Origin: Pseudomonas sp. Q2-TVG4-2
GTDB taxonomy: Bacteria; Pseudomonadota; Gammaproteobacteria; Pseudomonadales; Pseudomonadaceae
NCBI RefSeq assembly: GCF_013620795.1
Contig: NZ_LGLW01000001.1
Coordinates: 62,001 to 126,000 of the forward strand
DNA: 64,000 nt
Reading direction: 5' to 3'
The notes under the pieces are model-generated. The model was not told where the DNA came from and searched no databases. It worked only from the letters and a program-made list of their open reading frames with translations. A program made the position numbers and the translations under genes. Positions 1-9,645 of this stretch are shown piece by piece; position 1 is the stretch's first letter, and every line of letters starts with the position of its first letter.

Positions 1-1
1 G

Positions 2-346
2 GAAGAAGTGGAGCGTTGCCTGCGGTTCGTTCGCGAACACCCGTCGGACCTGGTTCTGTACGCGGTGGGCACGCCTCGCGGGGAAGTCTTGGCCGCGGCA
101 ACTCAACCACATGAGCGTTCGGGTATGGGCTTTTGCATCGGCGCCTCGATTTCCTTCGCAACGGGCACGATCAAGCGAGCACCGAAATGGATGCGCGAGT
201 ACAAGCTCGAATGGCTCCATCGCATGTGCATGGAACCTCGTCGGCTGGCCAAACGTTATTTCGCCGATGCGGTGTACATCGTGCCCGCTTATCTACGAGA
301 AAAAAGCGCCCGATTAAAAGCCAGCCCTGCGAAACAGGAGTCTTGA
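2..346 (+). CDS. WecG/TagA/CpsF-family glycosyltransferase, C-terminal part
   Basis: The reading frame is open from base 2, so this is the last 114 residues of a protein cut by the window edge. The fragment has features typical of the C-terminal half of WecG/TagA/CpsF enzymes: a G-x-G-A-S-x-x-F-x-T-G motif, then K-R-A-P-x-W-M and a G/K-L-E-W-L-x-R-x-x-x-E-P-R-R-L block. These enzymes transfer a sugar (N-acetylmannosaminuronate or a similar residue) onto a lipid-linked intermediate at the inner membrane. The downstream gmd, rmd and wza-like genes support a role in surface-polysaccharide assembly. The sugar it transfers cannot be read from the fragment. Confidence 0.85.
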   Translation, partial: EEVERCLRFVREHPSDLVLYAVGTPRGEVLAAATQPHERSGMGFCIGASISFATGTIKRAPKWMREYKLEWLHRMCMEPRRLAKRYFADAVYIVPAYLREKSARLKASPAKQES

Positions 347-476
347 ACGGATATCGATCAATGGCCATCACATGCGGGTCATGTCGTTACGTTGGTTAGC
401 TCGAATAACCGAATCCAAGTTCCATGAACAACGCTTCGCTATTCCAGGTCATGCACCTCGGTATAGCGACTCATAA

Positions 477-1544
<1,068 letters not shown>

Positions 1545-1817
1545 GTATCGACCTGGCTGGAGGTATAGAACCAGGCACATGCTGTTGGGGGGAGCCGCGC
1601 AGGGGAACCACTCCAGGGCGTCCTCCCTCCTCCAGCCGCCAGAGCGTTATCCCGGGGTTCATACGGTCGACTTCGGCGTTACGCCGGGCCAAAAAGTTGG
1701 ACGGTGCGGCTTCAGGGGCCACCGTCCAGCCGACCGTAACCGGGACGCAACATCCCAAGGCTAAACCAGGGATAAATCGCATCACTGAAATTGGAATTTC
1801 ATCCTATCGGGAAGATC
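1545..1817 (+). other. gmd-rmd spacer with several hairpins and repeated leader motif
   Basis: No gene is visible here, yet 273 bases separate two genes of one pathway. A perfect 9-bp stem TGGACGGTG / CACCGTCCA occupies 1698-1706 and 1720-1728. Shorter stems are also present: CCTGG/CCAGG just after the gmd stop, and GGGA/TCCC near 1742-1755. The end carries GCATCACTGAAA (1779-1790) and GGGAAGA, matching the gmd leader. It may be a processed or regulatory RNA segment, or a remnant of a deleted gene. Confidence 0.4.
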
Positions 1818-2732
1818 ATGCGTAAAGTGCTGATTACCGGCGTTACCGGTTTTACCGGTCGCTACATGGCAGAAGAGTTAGCAGGCCGGGGCTACGAGGT
1901 TCACGGCCTTAGCTATCGCCAACCCGTGGGCACACTGCCTACGGCTGTTTCAGCCATCCACTGCTGCTCATTGAATGACGCAGAGACGCTGCGAACCCTG
2001 CTGATAGAAATACGCCCGACCTATGTCGTCCATTTGGCTGCCGTGTCTTTCGTCGCGCACACCGATGCGGACGCTATCTACCAGGCAAACCTGCTCGGCA
2101 CTCGTCATCTGCTCGAAGCGCTACGCGCAAGTGCTATCGGCCTCGAAGGCGTACTGCTGGCCAGTAGTGCGAATGTCTATGGGAACACAACCGAAGGCGT
2201 CCTCGATGAGTCCGCTCCCTTTGCTCCCGCCAATGATTACGCAGTGAGCAAAGCCGCAATGGAGTTTCTTGCGAGGCTGTATCACGGACGCTTGCCGCTT
2301 ATTATCAGCCGGCCCTTCAACTACACCGGTGTTGGCCAGGCTGAGCAATTTCTAATACCGAAAATTGTCGCGCATACACGTCGCCGCGCAGACGTGATCG
2401 AACTGGGGAACTTGGATATCGCCCGCGACTTCTGCGATGTCCGCCAAGTTGTACAAGCCTATCGACGACTGCTGGAAAGCCCCGATGCTATTGGCGAAAC
2501 GGTCAACATCTGCTCAGGCTCGGCGTATACGCTTGAATATGTGCTTGAACAAGCTGCGGCTATATCCGGCCATCGGATGGAAGTCAGGGTAAATCCAGCC
2601 TTTGTACGTAGCGCTGATGTGAAGAACCTGTTCGGCTCCAGGGCAAAACTGGATTCGCTTATTGGCGACCTGCCCCGAATTGAACTACGCGACACGCTGC
2701 GCTGGATGATCGAATATCAGCCCGCACATTAA
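1818..2732 (+). CDS. rmd: GDP-6-deoxy-D-mannose reductase (GDP-D-rhamnose synthase)
   Basis: This 304-residue NAD-dependent epimerase/dehydratase-family protein most likely reduces the Gmd product to GDP-D-rhamnose. The Rossmann motif G-V-T-G-F-T-G is at residues 8-14, an A-S-S-A-N-V-Y-G block lies near 115-122, and the catalytic Y-x-x-x-K is Tyr141/Lys145. The size and the gmd neighbour fit Rmd. An upstream in-frame TTG at 1791 is possible, but the ATG at 1818 is preceded by GGGAAGA at good spacing and places the Rossmann motif where the family has it. A 4-epimerase/reductase making another 6-deoxyhexose is a less likely alternative. Confidence 0.88.
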   Translation: MRKVLITGVTGFTGRYMAEELAGRGYEVHGLSYRQPVGTLPTAVSAIHCCSLNDAETLRTLLIEIRPTYVVHLAAVSFVAHTDADAIYQANLLGTRHLLEALRASAIGLEGVLLASSANVYGNTTEGVLDESAPFAPANDYAVSKAAMEFLARLYHGRLPLIISRPFNYTGVGQAEQFLIPKIVAHTRRRADVIELGNLDIARDFCDVRQVVQAYRRLLESPDAIGETVNICSGSAYTLEYVLEQAAAISGHRMEVRVNPAFVRSADVKNLFGSRAKLDSLIGDLPRIELRDTLRWMIEYQPAH

Positions 2733-3336
2733 CGCCTGATGCAATAAAAGCGCATTGTCAAAGGCATCGCACTGCATCAGCCGGGTGGCGGTTGAATTAA
2801 CTGAAGGCGCTTCTTTTTGGCTGACCAGCGTCGGCCAAACAGATGAAACCTATTGCAGCTCGGGATGTTCAATCGAAGCGATATTCGCAGTCCAGACATA
2901 CATAAATGTTGATTCTGAGCTCCGATATCCAATTGCCCGTTCTAGACGGCTTCTATTCCATCGGATCGCAGCGCCCTCGCATGACCGCCCCCATTTCTGC
3001 ATGCCGCCTTGAACCCAAGAGAAACGGAGCGGTCTATGGCTACTGTGAGCAGCAAAGCGCCCGTTCCAGTCTGGTGAAACCACAAGACAGGGTTGAGCGG
3101 AACCTACCAGTCGCTCATCCGGAACACGTCTCACGCTCGAGTCGAAGAAGTACTCCTTCCAGGGCTTTGCGATAGCGACACCAGGAGAAGCAGATATTGA
3201 ATTCGTTCTTATGCGCTTTCGAAGCGATCACCGCCGGATGTCGATAGACGGATCAATTGCGCTCGTTCCTTCAGTAAAAGTGAATCCCGCTGTTTTCACT
3301 TCGTAAAAACAACTATTCCGTCAAGGATGAAGAACC
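2733..3336. other. 604-base intergenic stretch before the wza-like gene
   Basis: I see no convincing gene. The short open frames here (for example 2755-3012 and 2850-3134 on the opposite strand) lack a ribosome site, have no recognisable family and are rich in Ser, Arg and Cys. The stretch is less GC-rich than the flanking genes, particularly near 3190-3330, as expected for the promoter of the export gene. No clear hairpin terminator for rmd was found. Confidence 0.5.
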
Positions 3337-4425
3337 ATGAAACCATTATTTGCTCTTGCTTTCTCTTCCGCGCTGGCGCTCCAAGGATGTGTTTTTTCGC
3401 CCGGCCAATACCTTGACCCAGACGAGTTCAAGGACGGTGCGGAATCGGAAGACGGCACCGTACAGCTGATTCGCATCACGCCCGACATGCTCAAGGGCGA
3501 ACTGTCTTCCGATCAGGGCACATCCAGCAAGCAGGAGCTGCTCGACTACAAACCAGAGGCGTACCGCATCGGCGCGAACGACCTTCTATACATCACCGTC
3601 TGGGATCATCCTGAACTGACCGCGCCATCCGGCCCGCAACAGCAGCTCGATGCCAACGGTCGTCTGGTCCGCCCTGATGGGACCCTCTTCTATCCTTATA
3701 TCGGCAACGTCGATGCGGCAGGCCGCACAATCGAAGAGCTGCGTGCTCACATCGCACGCCGTCTCGCCAATTACATCGATAGTCCGCAGGTTGATGTCAG
3801 CCTGCTGCGCTACGGAAGCCAGCGCATCGTGCTGTCCGGCGCGTTCAACACTGCCGGTGAAGTACCGGTGACTACCGCTCCGATGACCATCGTTCAAGCG
3901 ATTAGCCAAGCCGGCGTCGACACCGAAACCGCTGACCTTTCCGGCCTTATGCTCAAGCGCGACGGCCGCGAGTACATGCTCAACCTCGACGACCTGAACC
4001 GCCCCGACTCCTGGCTGCATCAGGTCTACCTGAAGGATGGCGACCAGCTGCATCTGCCTTATAACGATCAGAAGAAAATCTACGTGTTGGGTGAAGTCAC
4101 CGAGCCTCAGGCCCTCAGCTTCAAGGCAACGAGCTATAACCTGATGGATGCGATCGGTACTGCTGGCGGGATTCGCCAGGAAACCGCGGATGGCGAAGCG
4201 GTATATGTCATTCGTGGCGCGGAGAACATCGCCACCGAACAAGCCACGGTCTTCCAGCTGAACGCCAAGTCCCCGACCGCCTTCGCCCTGGCCAAGAGCT
4301 TCCCGCTCCAACCGCAGGACGTCGTATTCGTGGGGCCGGCAGGCATTACCCGTTGGAACCGCTTCATCAGCCAGCTGCTACCATCGGCTGCATTCGTCGG
4401 AACCGGTGCCGCATTCAACCGTTGA
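3337..4425 (+). CDS. polysaccharide export outer-membrane lipoprotein, Wza family
   Basis: The 362-residue product starts with a lipoprotein signal peptide whose lipobox L-Q-G-C puts the lipidated cysteine at residue 18. A Poly_export domain begins near Y-R-I-G-A-N-D-L-L-Y-I-T-V-W-D-H-P-E-L (about residue 77) and is followed by SLBB-type beta-grasp repeats, including a K-I-Y-V-L-G-E-V block near 247. Wza proteins form the octameric outer-membrane channel for capsule or exopolysaccharide. The matching Wzc kinase and Wzy polymerase are not in the window, so they would lie upstream or elsewhere. AAGGATGAAGAACC precedes the ATG as ribosome site. A strong terminator follows. Confidence 0.92.
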   Translation: MKPLFALAFSSALALQGCVFSPGQYLDPDEFKDGAESEDGTVQLIRITPDMLKGELSSDQGTSSKQELLDYKPEAYRIGANDLLYITVWDHPELTAPSGPQQQLDANGRLVRPDGTLFYPYIGNVDAAGRTIEELRAHIARRLANYIDSPQVDVSLLRYGSQRIVLSGAFNTAGEVPVTTAPMTIVQAISQAGVDTETADLSGLMLKRDGREYMLNLDDLNRPDSWLHQVYLKDGDQLHLPYNDQKKIYVLGEVTEPQALSFKATSYNLMDAIGTAGGIRQETADGEAVYVIRGAENIATEQATVFQLNAKSPTAFALAKSFPLQPQDVVFVGPAGITRWNRFISQLLPSAAFVGTGAAFNR

Positions 4426-4437
4426 TGGCGTAACAGA

Positions 4438-4503
4438 CATCAGGCCGGCCCTGGCCTGATGTACAGAACCGCAGCCAGCCCACCGGGCGGCTGCGGTTTT
4501 TTA
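4438..4503 (+). terminator. Rho-independent terminator of the polysaccharide export gene
   Basis: Two hairpins follow the stop codon. CATCAGGCC / GGCCTGATG pairs at 4438-4446 and 4453-4461. The main one, AACCGCAGCC / GGCTGCGGTT (4467-4476 and 4489-4498), has a perfect 10-bp stem followed by a run of T. It also lies downstream of the leftward small acidic gene. Confidence 0.9.
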
Positions 4504-4591
4504 TTGCTTGCTGGACGGGTTACCGCCACGCAAGCCACCGCCGTGAACGGGCCGGCAATAAAACCACACAGATCATGTGGCTTCTAACTGG

Positions 4592-4780
4592 CTACTCAGT
4601 TGGAATAGTCGGATCATCTTCGAACATGTCGATATCTTCATCAGTGACCTCCGTCTCCTCGGGGTCAGACATCGGAGCATCGTTGATACTGGCACCGTCT
4701 GGATCTCCAGGCAGGGGCGCATCGGCATCAGAATCGTTCGCCGCCATCAGCCTAGTGAACACCATGGATTCATCTTGCAT
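4592..4780 (-). CDS. small acidic protein of unknown function
   Basis: This 62-residue product is strikingly acidic, with about 20 Asp/Glu and almost no Lys/Arg, and it has no cysteine or membrane segment. The ATG is preceded by GAGGTG at 6 bases, a good Shine-Dalgarno sequence, which is the main argument that it is real. Short acidic proteins of this kind with runs such as D-P-E-E-T and E-D-D-P occur across Pseudomonas as hypotheticals. It is probably disordered. It points away from the TonB-receptor operon and towards the terminator at 4438-4503. No function can be given. Confidence 0.65.
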   Translation of the reverse strand: MQDESMVFTRLMAANDSDADAPLPGDPDGASINDAPMSDPEETEVTDEDIDMFEDDPTIPTE

Positions 4781-5104
4781 GCTTCACCTCGCAGGGAGGC
4801 CCCCAATGGCCTCTGCGAATATCGAACGGCGAAGCTGCGATTGGTGCTGAACCACCAGTCGGAGCAGCGAAGCGTTACTGCACGAGCTGAGTTGCTCAAC
4901 AGCTCGGCAACCGCTCATCCAGACCTTGCTTCTGATCGCCGGTCCGTTGTCGTCTAGTACCAACTCACATCGCATCAGCCCGATTTTTTCTACGCGTCAA
5001 ACCTGGGCAATGGGGGACCGCAGAAGAGATCTGTGCGCACAAGCATTACAAATGCAACGTATTCGCATTAACATCCGCATCCCAACAACGAATTGGAGAT
5101 GCTC
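4781..5104. other. divergent promoter region, small acidic gene / iron receptor
   Basis: This 324-base stretch lies between two divergent genes. It contains the ribosome site of the leftward gene and, near the rightward gene, a Fur-box-like dyad (5051-5069). An open frame of 63 codons at 4784-4975 on the minus strand has no good ribosome site and is not accepted. Nothing else stands out. Confidence 0.5.
5051..5069 (+). promoter_or_regulatory. possible Fur box of the siderophore-receptor operon
   Basis: AATGCAACGTATTCGCATT is a 19-base imperfect palindrome with outer arms AATGC/GCATT. It resembles pseudomonad Fur boxes of the type AATGCnAATnATTCnCATT and lies 36 bases before the receptor start. 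The match is by eye only. Confidence 0.45.
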
Positions 5105-7261
5105 ATGTTCTGCCGCCCAGTCTTGCACCCGTTTTTCCTCGCATTACGCGCTGCCAGTCTCGCCATTCCGGCTGTAGCTCTCTGCTCGGCTGCCTTGGCA
5201 CAGTCGGCGAACGAAGCTCCAGCGACAAACTCATCGGCACTCGAGTTGCCGGCGCAGGAAATTGTGTCCAGCGAAACCGAACGCGCTGAAGGCCCTGTCG
5301 ATGGTTACGTCGCGACACGTTCAGTGACCGGCACCAAGACCGATACACCGATCCTTCAGGTCCCGCAGTCGATCAGCGTGATCACGGCCGATCGCATGCA
5401 GGATCAAGGTGTGCAGACAGTGCAGGACGCATTGCGCTACGTCTCGGGTGTGCGGGGGGAAGCCTTTGGGCTGGATGCCCGAGGCGACTCGTCCAAAATC
5501 CGCGGCAGCACGCCGGTGCTCTTTCTCGATGGTCTGCAGCAAACCTTCGGCAACTACACCAATACCCGTACTGATCCCTTCACGCTCGAACGTCTTGAAG
5601 TGCTCAAGGGTCCGTCGTCGATGCTGTACGGCCAGAGCCCAGTTGGCGGATTGATCAACATGGTCAGCAAACGACCCCGCGATGAGCAAAGAACCGAACT
5701 TCAGCTCCAATACGGCACCCATGACCGCAAGCAGATCGCGATCGACAGCACCGGGCCGCTAAACGACGAAGGCACCCTCCTCTATCGGGTGGTCGCAATT
5801 GCGCGGGACAGCGACTCCCAGGTCGATTACGTGGAAGACGATAGGCTGGTGTTGATGCCGTCGATCACCTGGCGACCAACCGACGATATCGAGTGGACCC
5901 TGCTGGCGAACATACAACGAGACGACAGCGGCTCCACCTCACAATTTCTTCCTCACCGCGGCACCGTCCTGGATGCGCCTTACGGTCATTACGATACGGA
6001 TCTGTTTGTCAGTGAGCCGGGATTCGACGAGTACGACACCGAGCAGATGGCGCTTACATCGCAGTTCAGCTGGCGCTTGAACGAGACTTGGACGCTGCGG
6101 CAGAACCTGCGCTATCAGGAAAGCGAAGTCAGCTATCAGCAGATTTACGGCTGGCCACCGGTGCTCAACGCTGATAACCGCACACTCGACCGCGTCTACT
6201 ACGTATCCAAGCCCGAAGTCGACGTGTGGGTCGCGGATCACAACGCCCAAGCCCTGTTCGACACCGGGCCGGTGCAGCACACGTTTCTTATCGGGACTGA
6301 CTACCAGCACGCCGTCACCAACCGCAAACAGGCAGGCGGGGCGGCGACGCCGCTTGATCTGTACGATCCGGTGTATGGCACCTTCGATCCGTCGATCATC
6401 AACCTGAGGGTAGATCCCGAGCAGACACTGGCTCAACAGGGCATTTACCTGCAGGACCAGCTCAGGTACGAACGCTGGATGCTCACCCTGGGACTGCGAA
6501 AGGATTGGGCGGATAACCGGACCGATAGCGGTACGCGCCAGAAAGACGATGCGGTCACCGGTCGAGTCGGGCTCACCTATCTCTTCGACAATGGTGCTGC
6601 CCCCTACATCAGCTACAGCGAGTCCTTCCAGCCGATCGTGGGGCTGAACGCTTCGACCAATGAGCCTTACAAGCCATTGGAAGGCGAACAGTGGGAACTA
6701 GGCATCAAGTATCAACCTGTCGATAGCAACAGCCTGTACACCGCCGCGGTGTTCGACTTGCGTGAACAAAACCGGCAGATGCCCGACCCGAACAACCCTT
6801 CAAACACCGTCCAGACAGGACAAACGAAAGCCCAGGGTCTGGAGTTGGAAGCGATGGTCGCCGTAACCCCGAATTGGGATCTGATCGCCACCTACACTTA
6901 CCTCGATACCGAGGTGCTGGAGGGAACACCACGCGAGGAAGGCGCGCGTTTGGCAACGATCCCAGAGAACATGGCCTCGCTCTGGTCCCAGCATCGCTTC
7001 GAGTGGTTCGGCATCCCCGGTTTTAGCGCGGGCGCGGGTGTGCGCTATGTCGGCGCAAGCTGGGACGGCACCGACACGCTGAAGACACCGTCGACCACTC
7101 TGTTCGACGCCATGCTCGGTTATCGCTACCAGAATTGGGCATTCGCGCTCAACGCCACCAACCTGGAAGACGAAACCTACTACACCACGTGCCTGTCGCG
7201 CGGTGACTGCTTCCTCGGCAATCGCAGGACGGTGGTCGGCACCGTCAGCTACAGCTTCTGA
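5105..7261 (+). CDS. TonB-dependent siderophore receptor
   Basis: The 718-residue protein has a signal peptide ending near A-L-A-Q (about residue 33), a plug domain (about 60-170, with V-P-Q-S-I-S-V-I-T and D-A-L-R-Y-V-S-G-V) and a 22-strand barrel whose end V-G-T-V-S-Y-S-F fits the terminal aromatic rule. The layout matches ferrichrome/ferrioxamine-class receptors (FhuA/FoxA/FiuA type). There is no N-terminal secretin-like signalling domain, so no sigma/anti-sigma surface signalling is expected. Earlier in-frame TTG and ATG codons exist at 5093 and 5099; ATG 5105 has GGAG at best spacing. The three genes after it are a standard accessory set for such receptors. The siderophore is not predictable. 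Confidence 0.93.
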   Translation: MFCRPVLHPFFLALRAASLAIPAVALCSAALAQSANEAPATNSSALELPAQEIVSSETERAEGPVDGYVATRSVTGTKTDTPILQVPQSISVITADRMQDQGVQTVQDALRYVSGVRGEAFGLDARGDSSKIRGSTPVLFLDGLQQTFGNYTNTRTDPFTLERLEVLKGPSSMLYGQSPVGGLINMVSKRPRDEQRTELQLQYGTHDRKQIAIDSTGPLNDEGTLLYRVVAIARDSDSQVDYVEDDRLVLMPSITWRPTDDIEWTLLANIQRDDSGSTSQFLPHRGTVLDAPYGHYDTDLFVSEPGFDEYDTEQMALTSQFSWRLNETWTLRQNLRYQESEVSYQQIYGWPPVLNADNRTLDRVYYVSKPEVDVWVADHNAQALFDTGPVQHTFLIGTDYQHAVTNRKQAGGAATPLDLYDPVYGTFDPSIINLRVDPEQTLAQQGIYLQDQLRYERWMLTLGLRKDWADNRTDSGTRQKDDAVTGRVGLTYLFDNGAAPYISYSESFQPIVGLNASTNEPYKPLEGEQWELGIKYQPVDSNSLYTAAVFDLREQNRQMPDPNNPSNTVQTGQTKAQGLELEAMVAVTPNWDLIATYTYLDTEVLEGTPREEGARLATIPENMASLWSQHRFEWFGIPGFSAGAGVRYVGASWDGTDTLKTPSTTLFDAMLGYRYQNWAFALNATNLEDETYYTTCLSRGDCFLGNRRTVVGTVSYSF

Positions 7262-7286
7262 TGGGCCGGCTCTGGAGGCCACACCG

Positions 7287-7583
7287 ATGAGCACCTTCGT
7301 ATCTTCCCGCCTCGCCAATCTGGCCGGGCGTGTTTCTGCCGCCCTGCTGGGCGGCTATGCATTGGCCTTTGGTTTCACAGCGTTCTTCTCTGTGTACTTA
7401 CCAATGCCTCGGCCTGACCGGGTAGTGACAGCCAGCCTGCTCTGTTTCGCCGTCTGGGTGGGGGCAGTCATTTACGCCTTCGCTGCAAAAAGCGCCTTGC
7501 ACGCCTGGTTACTGATTTCCGGACTGGCCGTCCTCTTCTGCCTGGGTGCTTACCTGCCCGTCGAGTGGAGGACCCGGCCATGA
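7287..7583 (+). CDS. DUF3649 small membrane protein of iron-uptake operon
   Basis: This 98-residue protein has about three hydrophobic segments and matches the small inner-membrane DUF3649 proteins that sit between a TonB-dependent receptor and a PepSY protein. The start is ATG 7287, preceded by TGGAGG. A longer frame running back to 7203 would overlap the receptor and lacks a ribosome site. Its stop overlaps the ATG of the PepSY gene (ATGA), which suggests translational coupling. Its molecular role is unknown; the context implies help in siderophore-iron handling at the inner membrane. Confidence 0.85.
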   Translation: MSTFVSSRLANLAGRVSAALLGGYALAFGFTAFFSVYLPMPRPDRVVTASLLCFAVWVGAVIYAFAAKSALHAWLLISGLAVLFCLGAYLPVEWRTRP

Positions 7584-9112
7584 CACTTCGCCAATCAATG
7601 GCCGGACTGCATACCTGGGGCGGATTGTTGCCCAGCTGGTTACTGTTCGTGATCATTTTCGCCGGCACCCTGGCCTGTTTCGATAAAGAGCTGGAGCGTT
7701 GGATGCGGCCTGCGCTGCATACGCAGACGGCCACATGGATGACCGCCGATGACGTCGGTAACTGGGTTCAGGCGAATGTTCAGGAACCGCTACACGCTTA
7801 CTGGATGCATGGCCCGACCGAACGTGAGCCCTATTGGCGGCTGGGCTGGGAAGAGGACGAATCCGGTACGCGCGGTCGTGTTGCATTCGACCCTCGTAGT
7901 GGAGAGCCCATGCCCGAGTCGGTAGGCGGCGAATTTTTCTTCACGCTGCACTACAACCTGCATGCCGGAACCGTCGGCATGTATGTCGTTGGCCTGGCAG
8001 GTATGTTCATGCTGGTGGCCCTGGTGTCGGGAATCATCACCCATCGGCGAATTTTCAAGGATTTCTTTACCCTGCGCCCCCAGGCCAACGGCCAGCGCGC
8101 CTGGCTCGATGCCCATAACCTGTTCGGCGTCATAGGCCTGCCGTTCCATTTGATTCTTGCTTACACCGGCGTGGCGGTCTTCGTCGCGTCCTACATGCCC
8201 GCAGGCGCGATGGTCGCTTACGGAGGCGATCCACTGGCCTTCTTTGAAGAAGTGCAAGGCGGTTTCCATCGCAACGAGCTGCACCAGCCGGCCGGCCAGC
8301 TGGCTTCACTGAATGACATGCTCACCAACTCACGTCAACGCTGGGGTGACGGAGAGCCCGGCTGGATCATCGTCGAGCACCCTGCAGACGCATCCGCCGT
8401 CGTCAGCGTGCGTCGTTCCGATCCGTCGCGCATCGGCTCGCCACAAGACACCCTGAGCTACGACGCCTTCACCGGCGACCTCCTTCACCAGCAGCAAGCA
8501 CCGACCAGCTATCGGGCTTATATCTGGCTGGTGGGGCTGCACATGGCGCAGTTCGGCGGGCAAATCGTGCGCCTGCTGTACGGTTTTCTCGGGCTTGTCG
8601 GCTGCGCGATGCTGGTGGCCGGCACCAGCGTATGGTTACGCAAGCGCGAGGGACGCCAGATTCGAGGCCTGGAAATCGTTCGGGCACTCAACGGCGCGGT
8701 CTTCTTCGGCCTGCCCATCGCCTCGCTGGCTTTGCTCTGGGCGAATCGTTTGTTACCCAGCACATTGACCGCACGCGGCTCTGCCGAGGCTTGGTGCTTC
8801 TCGCTTGCTTGGCTTGCCGTGGTGATCACCGCCTACCTGTGGCGCCACCAACCGCTCAAGCTACTTCGTTGGCTGTTCGCGTTGCTGGCGATGCTCTCGC
8901 TGGGCCTACCCTTGCTCAACGGCTTGACTGCACCTGACGGGCATCTACTGGCAAGCCTGCTCCGAGGGGATCTGATATTAGCGGGTGTCGACGTAGTGCT
9001 GCTGGTAGTTGGCGGACTCTGCGCATGGGGCTCGCTTCGCCAGCCGCGTCAACATCAATCAGCGCGCAGGGGCGCGCGCACCGCCACGCAAGAACAGGAG
9101 TTGGCACCATGA
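7580..9112 (+). CDS. PepSY-associated TM protein, probable siderophore-iron reductase
   Basis: The 510-residue integral membrane protein carries the PepSY_TM arrangement. An N-terminal helix (about 14-40) leads to a periplasmic PepSY part, then a helix with H-Y-N-L-H-A-G-T, a helix with D-A-H-N-L-F-G, and a C-terminal group of helices. The conserved histidines fit heme-type ligands proposed for this family. Relatives beside ferrioxamine or ferrichrome receptors (FoxB-like) take part in removing iron from siderophores. Start ATG 7580 overlaps the previous stop, and the stop overlaps the next ATG at 9109, so three genes form one coupled unit. Confidence 0.88.
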   Translation: MTLRQSMAGLHTWGGLLPSWLLFVIIFAGTLACFDKELERWMRPALHTQTATWMTADDVGNWVQANVQEPLHAYWMHGPTEREPYWRLGWEEDESGTRGRVAFDPRSGEPMPESVGGEFFFTLHYNLHAGTVGMYVVGLAGMFMLVALVSGIITHRRIFKDFFTLRPQANGQRAWLDAHNLFGVIGLPFHLILAYTGVAVFVASYMPAGAMVAYGGDPLAFFEEVQGGFHRNELHQPAGQLASLNDMLTNSRQRWGDGEPGWIIVEHPADASAVVSVRRSDPSRIGSPQDTLSYDAFTGDLLHQQQAPTSYRAYIWLVGLHMAQFGGQIVRLLYGFLGLVGCAMLVAGTSVWLRKREGRQIRGLEIVRALNGAVFFGLPIASLALLWANRLLPSTLTARGSAEAWCFSLAWLAVVITAYLWRHQPLKLLRWLFALLAMLSLGLPLLNGLTAPDGHLLASLLRGDLILAGVDVVLLVVGGLCAWGSLRQPRQHQSARRGARTATQEQELAP

Positions 9113-9438
9113 CCACACTCGCTTTCGCCCTAGCGTACCTGGGCATGCTCGCGCTCTGCCTGGCACTGACCCGACACCACCGTGCGATCTTCAATACCGC
9201 TCCGACATCCGTACGACAACGGTGGCTGCGTGTAGCCGCGACCGGGCTGCTACTCGGTACCACCGTTGTAAATGTCGCGTCGCTAGGCGTAGCGATCGGC
9301 CTGGTCGTCTGTCTCGCACAGCTGATGCTCGCCGGGCTGGCGGTCAGCTTGACACTCGCATGGCGGGAACGGTGGGTCGTACCGCTCGGCGCCTTGCTCA
9401 GTCTGCTTGGCGTGCTGTTCGCAGTAGGCGGTGGTTAG
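9109..9438 (+). CDS. DUF3325 membrane protein of iron-uptake operon
   Basis: The 109-residue product has three hydrophobic segments and an early A-L-x-L-T-R-H-H-R motif. It matches DUF3325 proteins, which regularly close operons of TonB receptor, DUF3649 and PepSY genes. ATG 9109 overlaps the PepSY stop codon in ATGA. An in-frame extension to 9025 runs through the PepSY gene and is not credible. No biochemical role is established; it is probably an inner-membrane partner of the PepSY protein. Confidence 0.85.
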   Translation: MTTLAFALAYLGMLALCLALTRHHRAIFNTAPTSVRQRWLRVAATGLLLGTTVVNVASLGVAIGLVVCLAQLMLAGLAVSLTLAWRERWVVPLGALLSLLGVLFAVGGG

Positions 9439-9645
9439 AAGGTTTCAGTGAGCGGCAGGTGCGAAGGTTTACCTGAGTAAAGCTGCGCTTGTGCTTTTAT
9501 CTGGACTACGAAGTTACGACGCTCTAATCCTCGCCGGCCCATATTTAGCTCTTATGGTCTATTCCGTGGGCCAAGCTAACCGACAACAATCGCCCTGCTT
9601 CGCCTGTGATGTACGGAGCTCATCCATCGCGAACAGGAGATTCCA

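Noticed and set aside
2850..3134. 94-codon minus-strand frame in the rmd-wza gap
   Set aside because: Ser/Arg/Trp-rich with no ribosome site or family; more likely non-coding.
4784..4975. 63-codon minus-strand frame just upstream of the small acidic gene
   Set aside because: No credible ribosome site, no recognisable composition or family, and it would fill the promoter region of the acidic gene.
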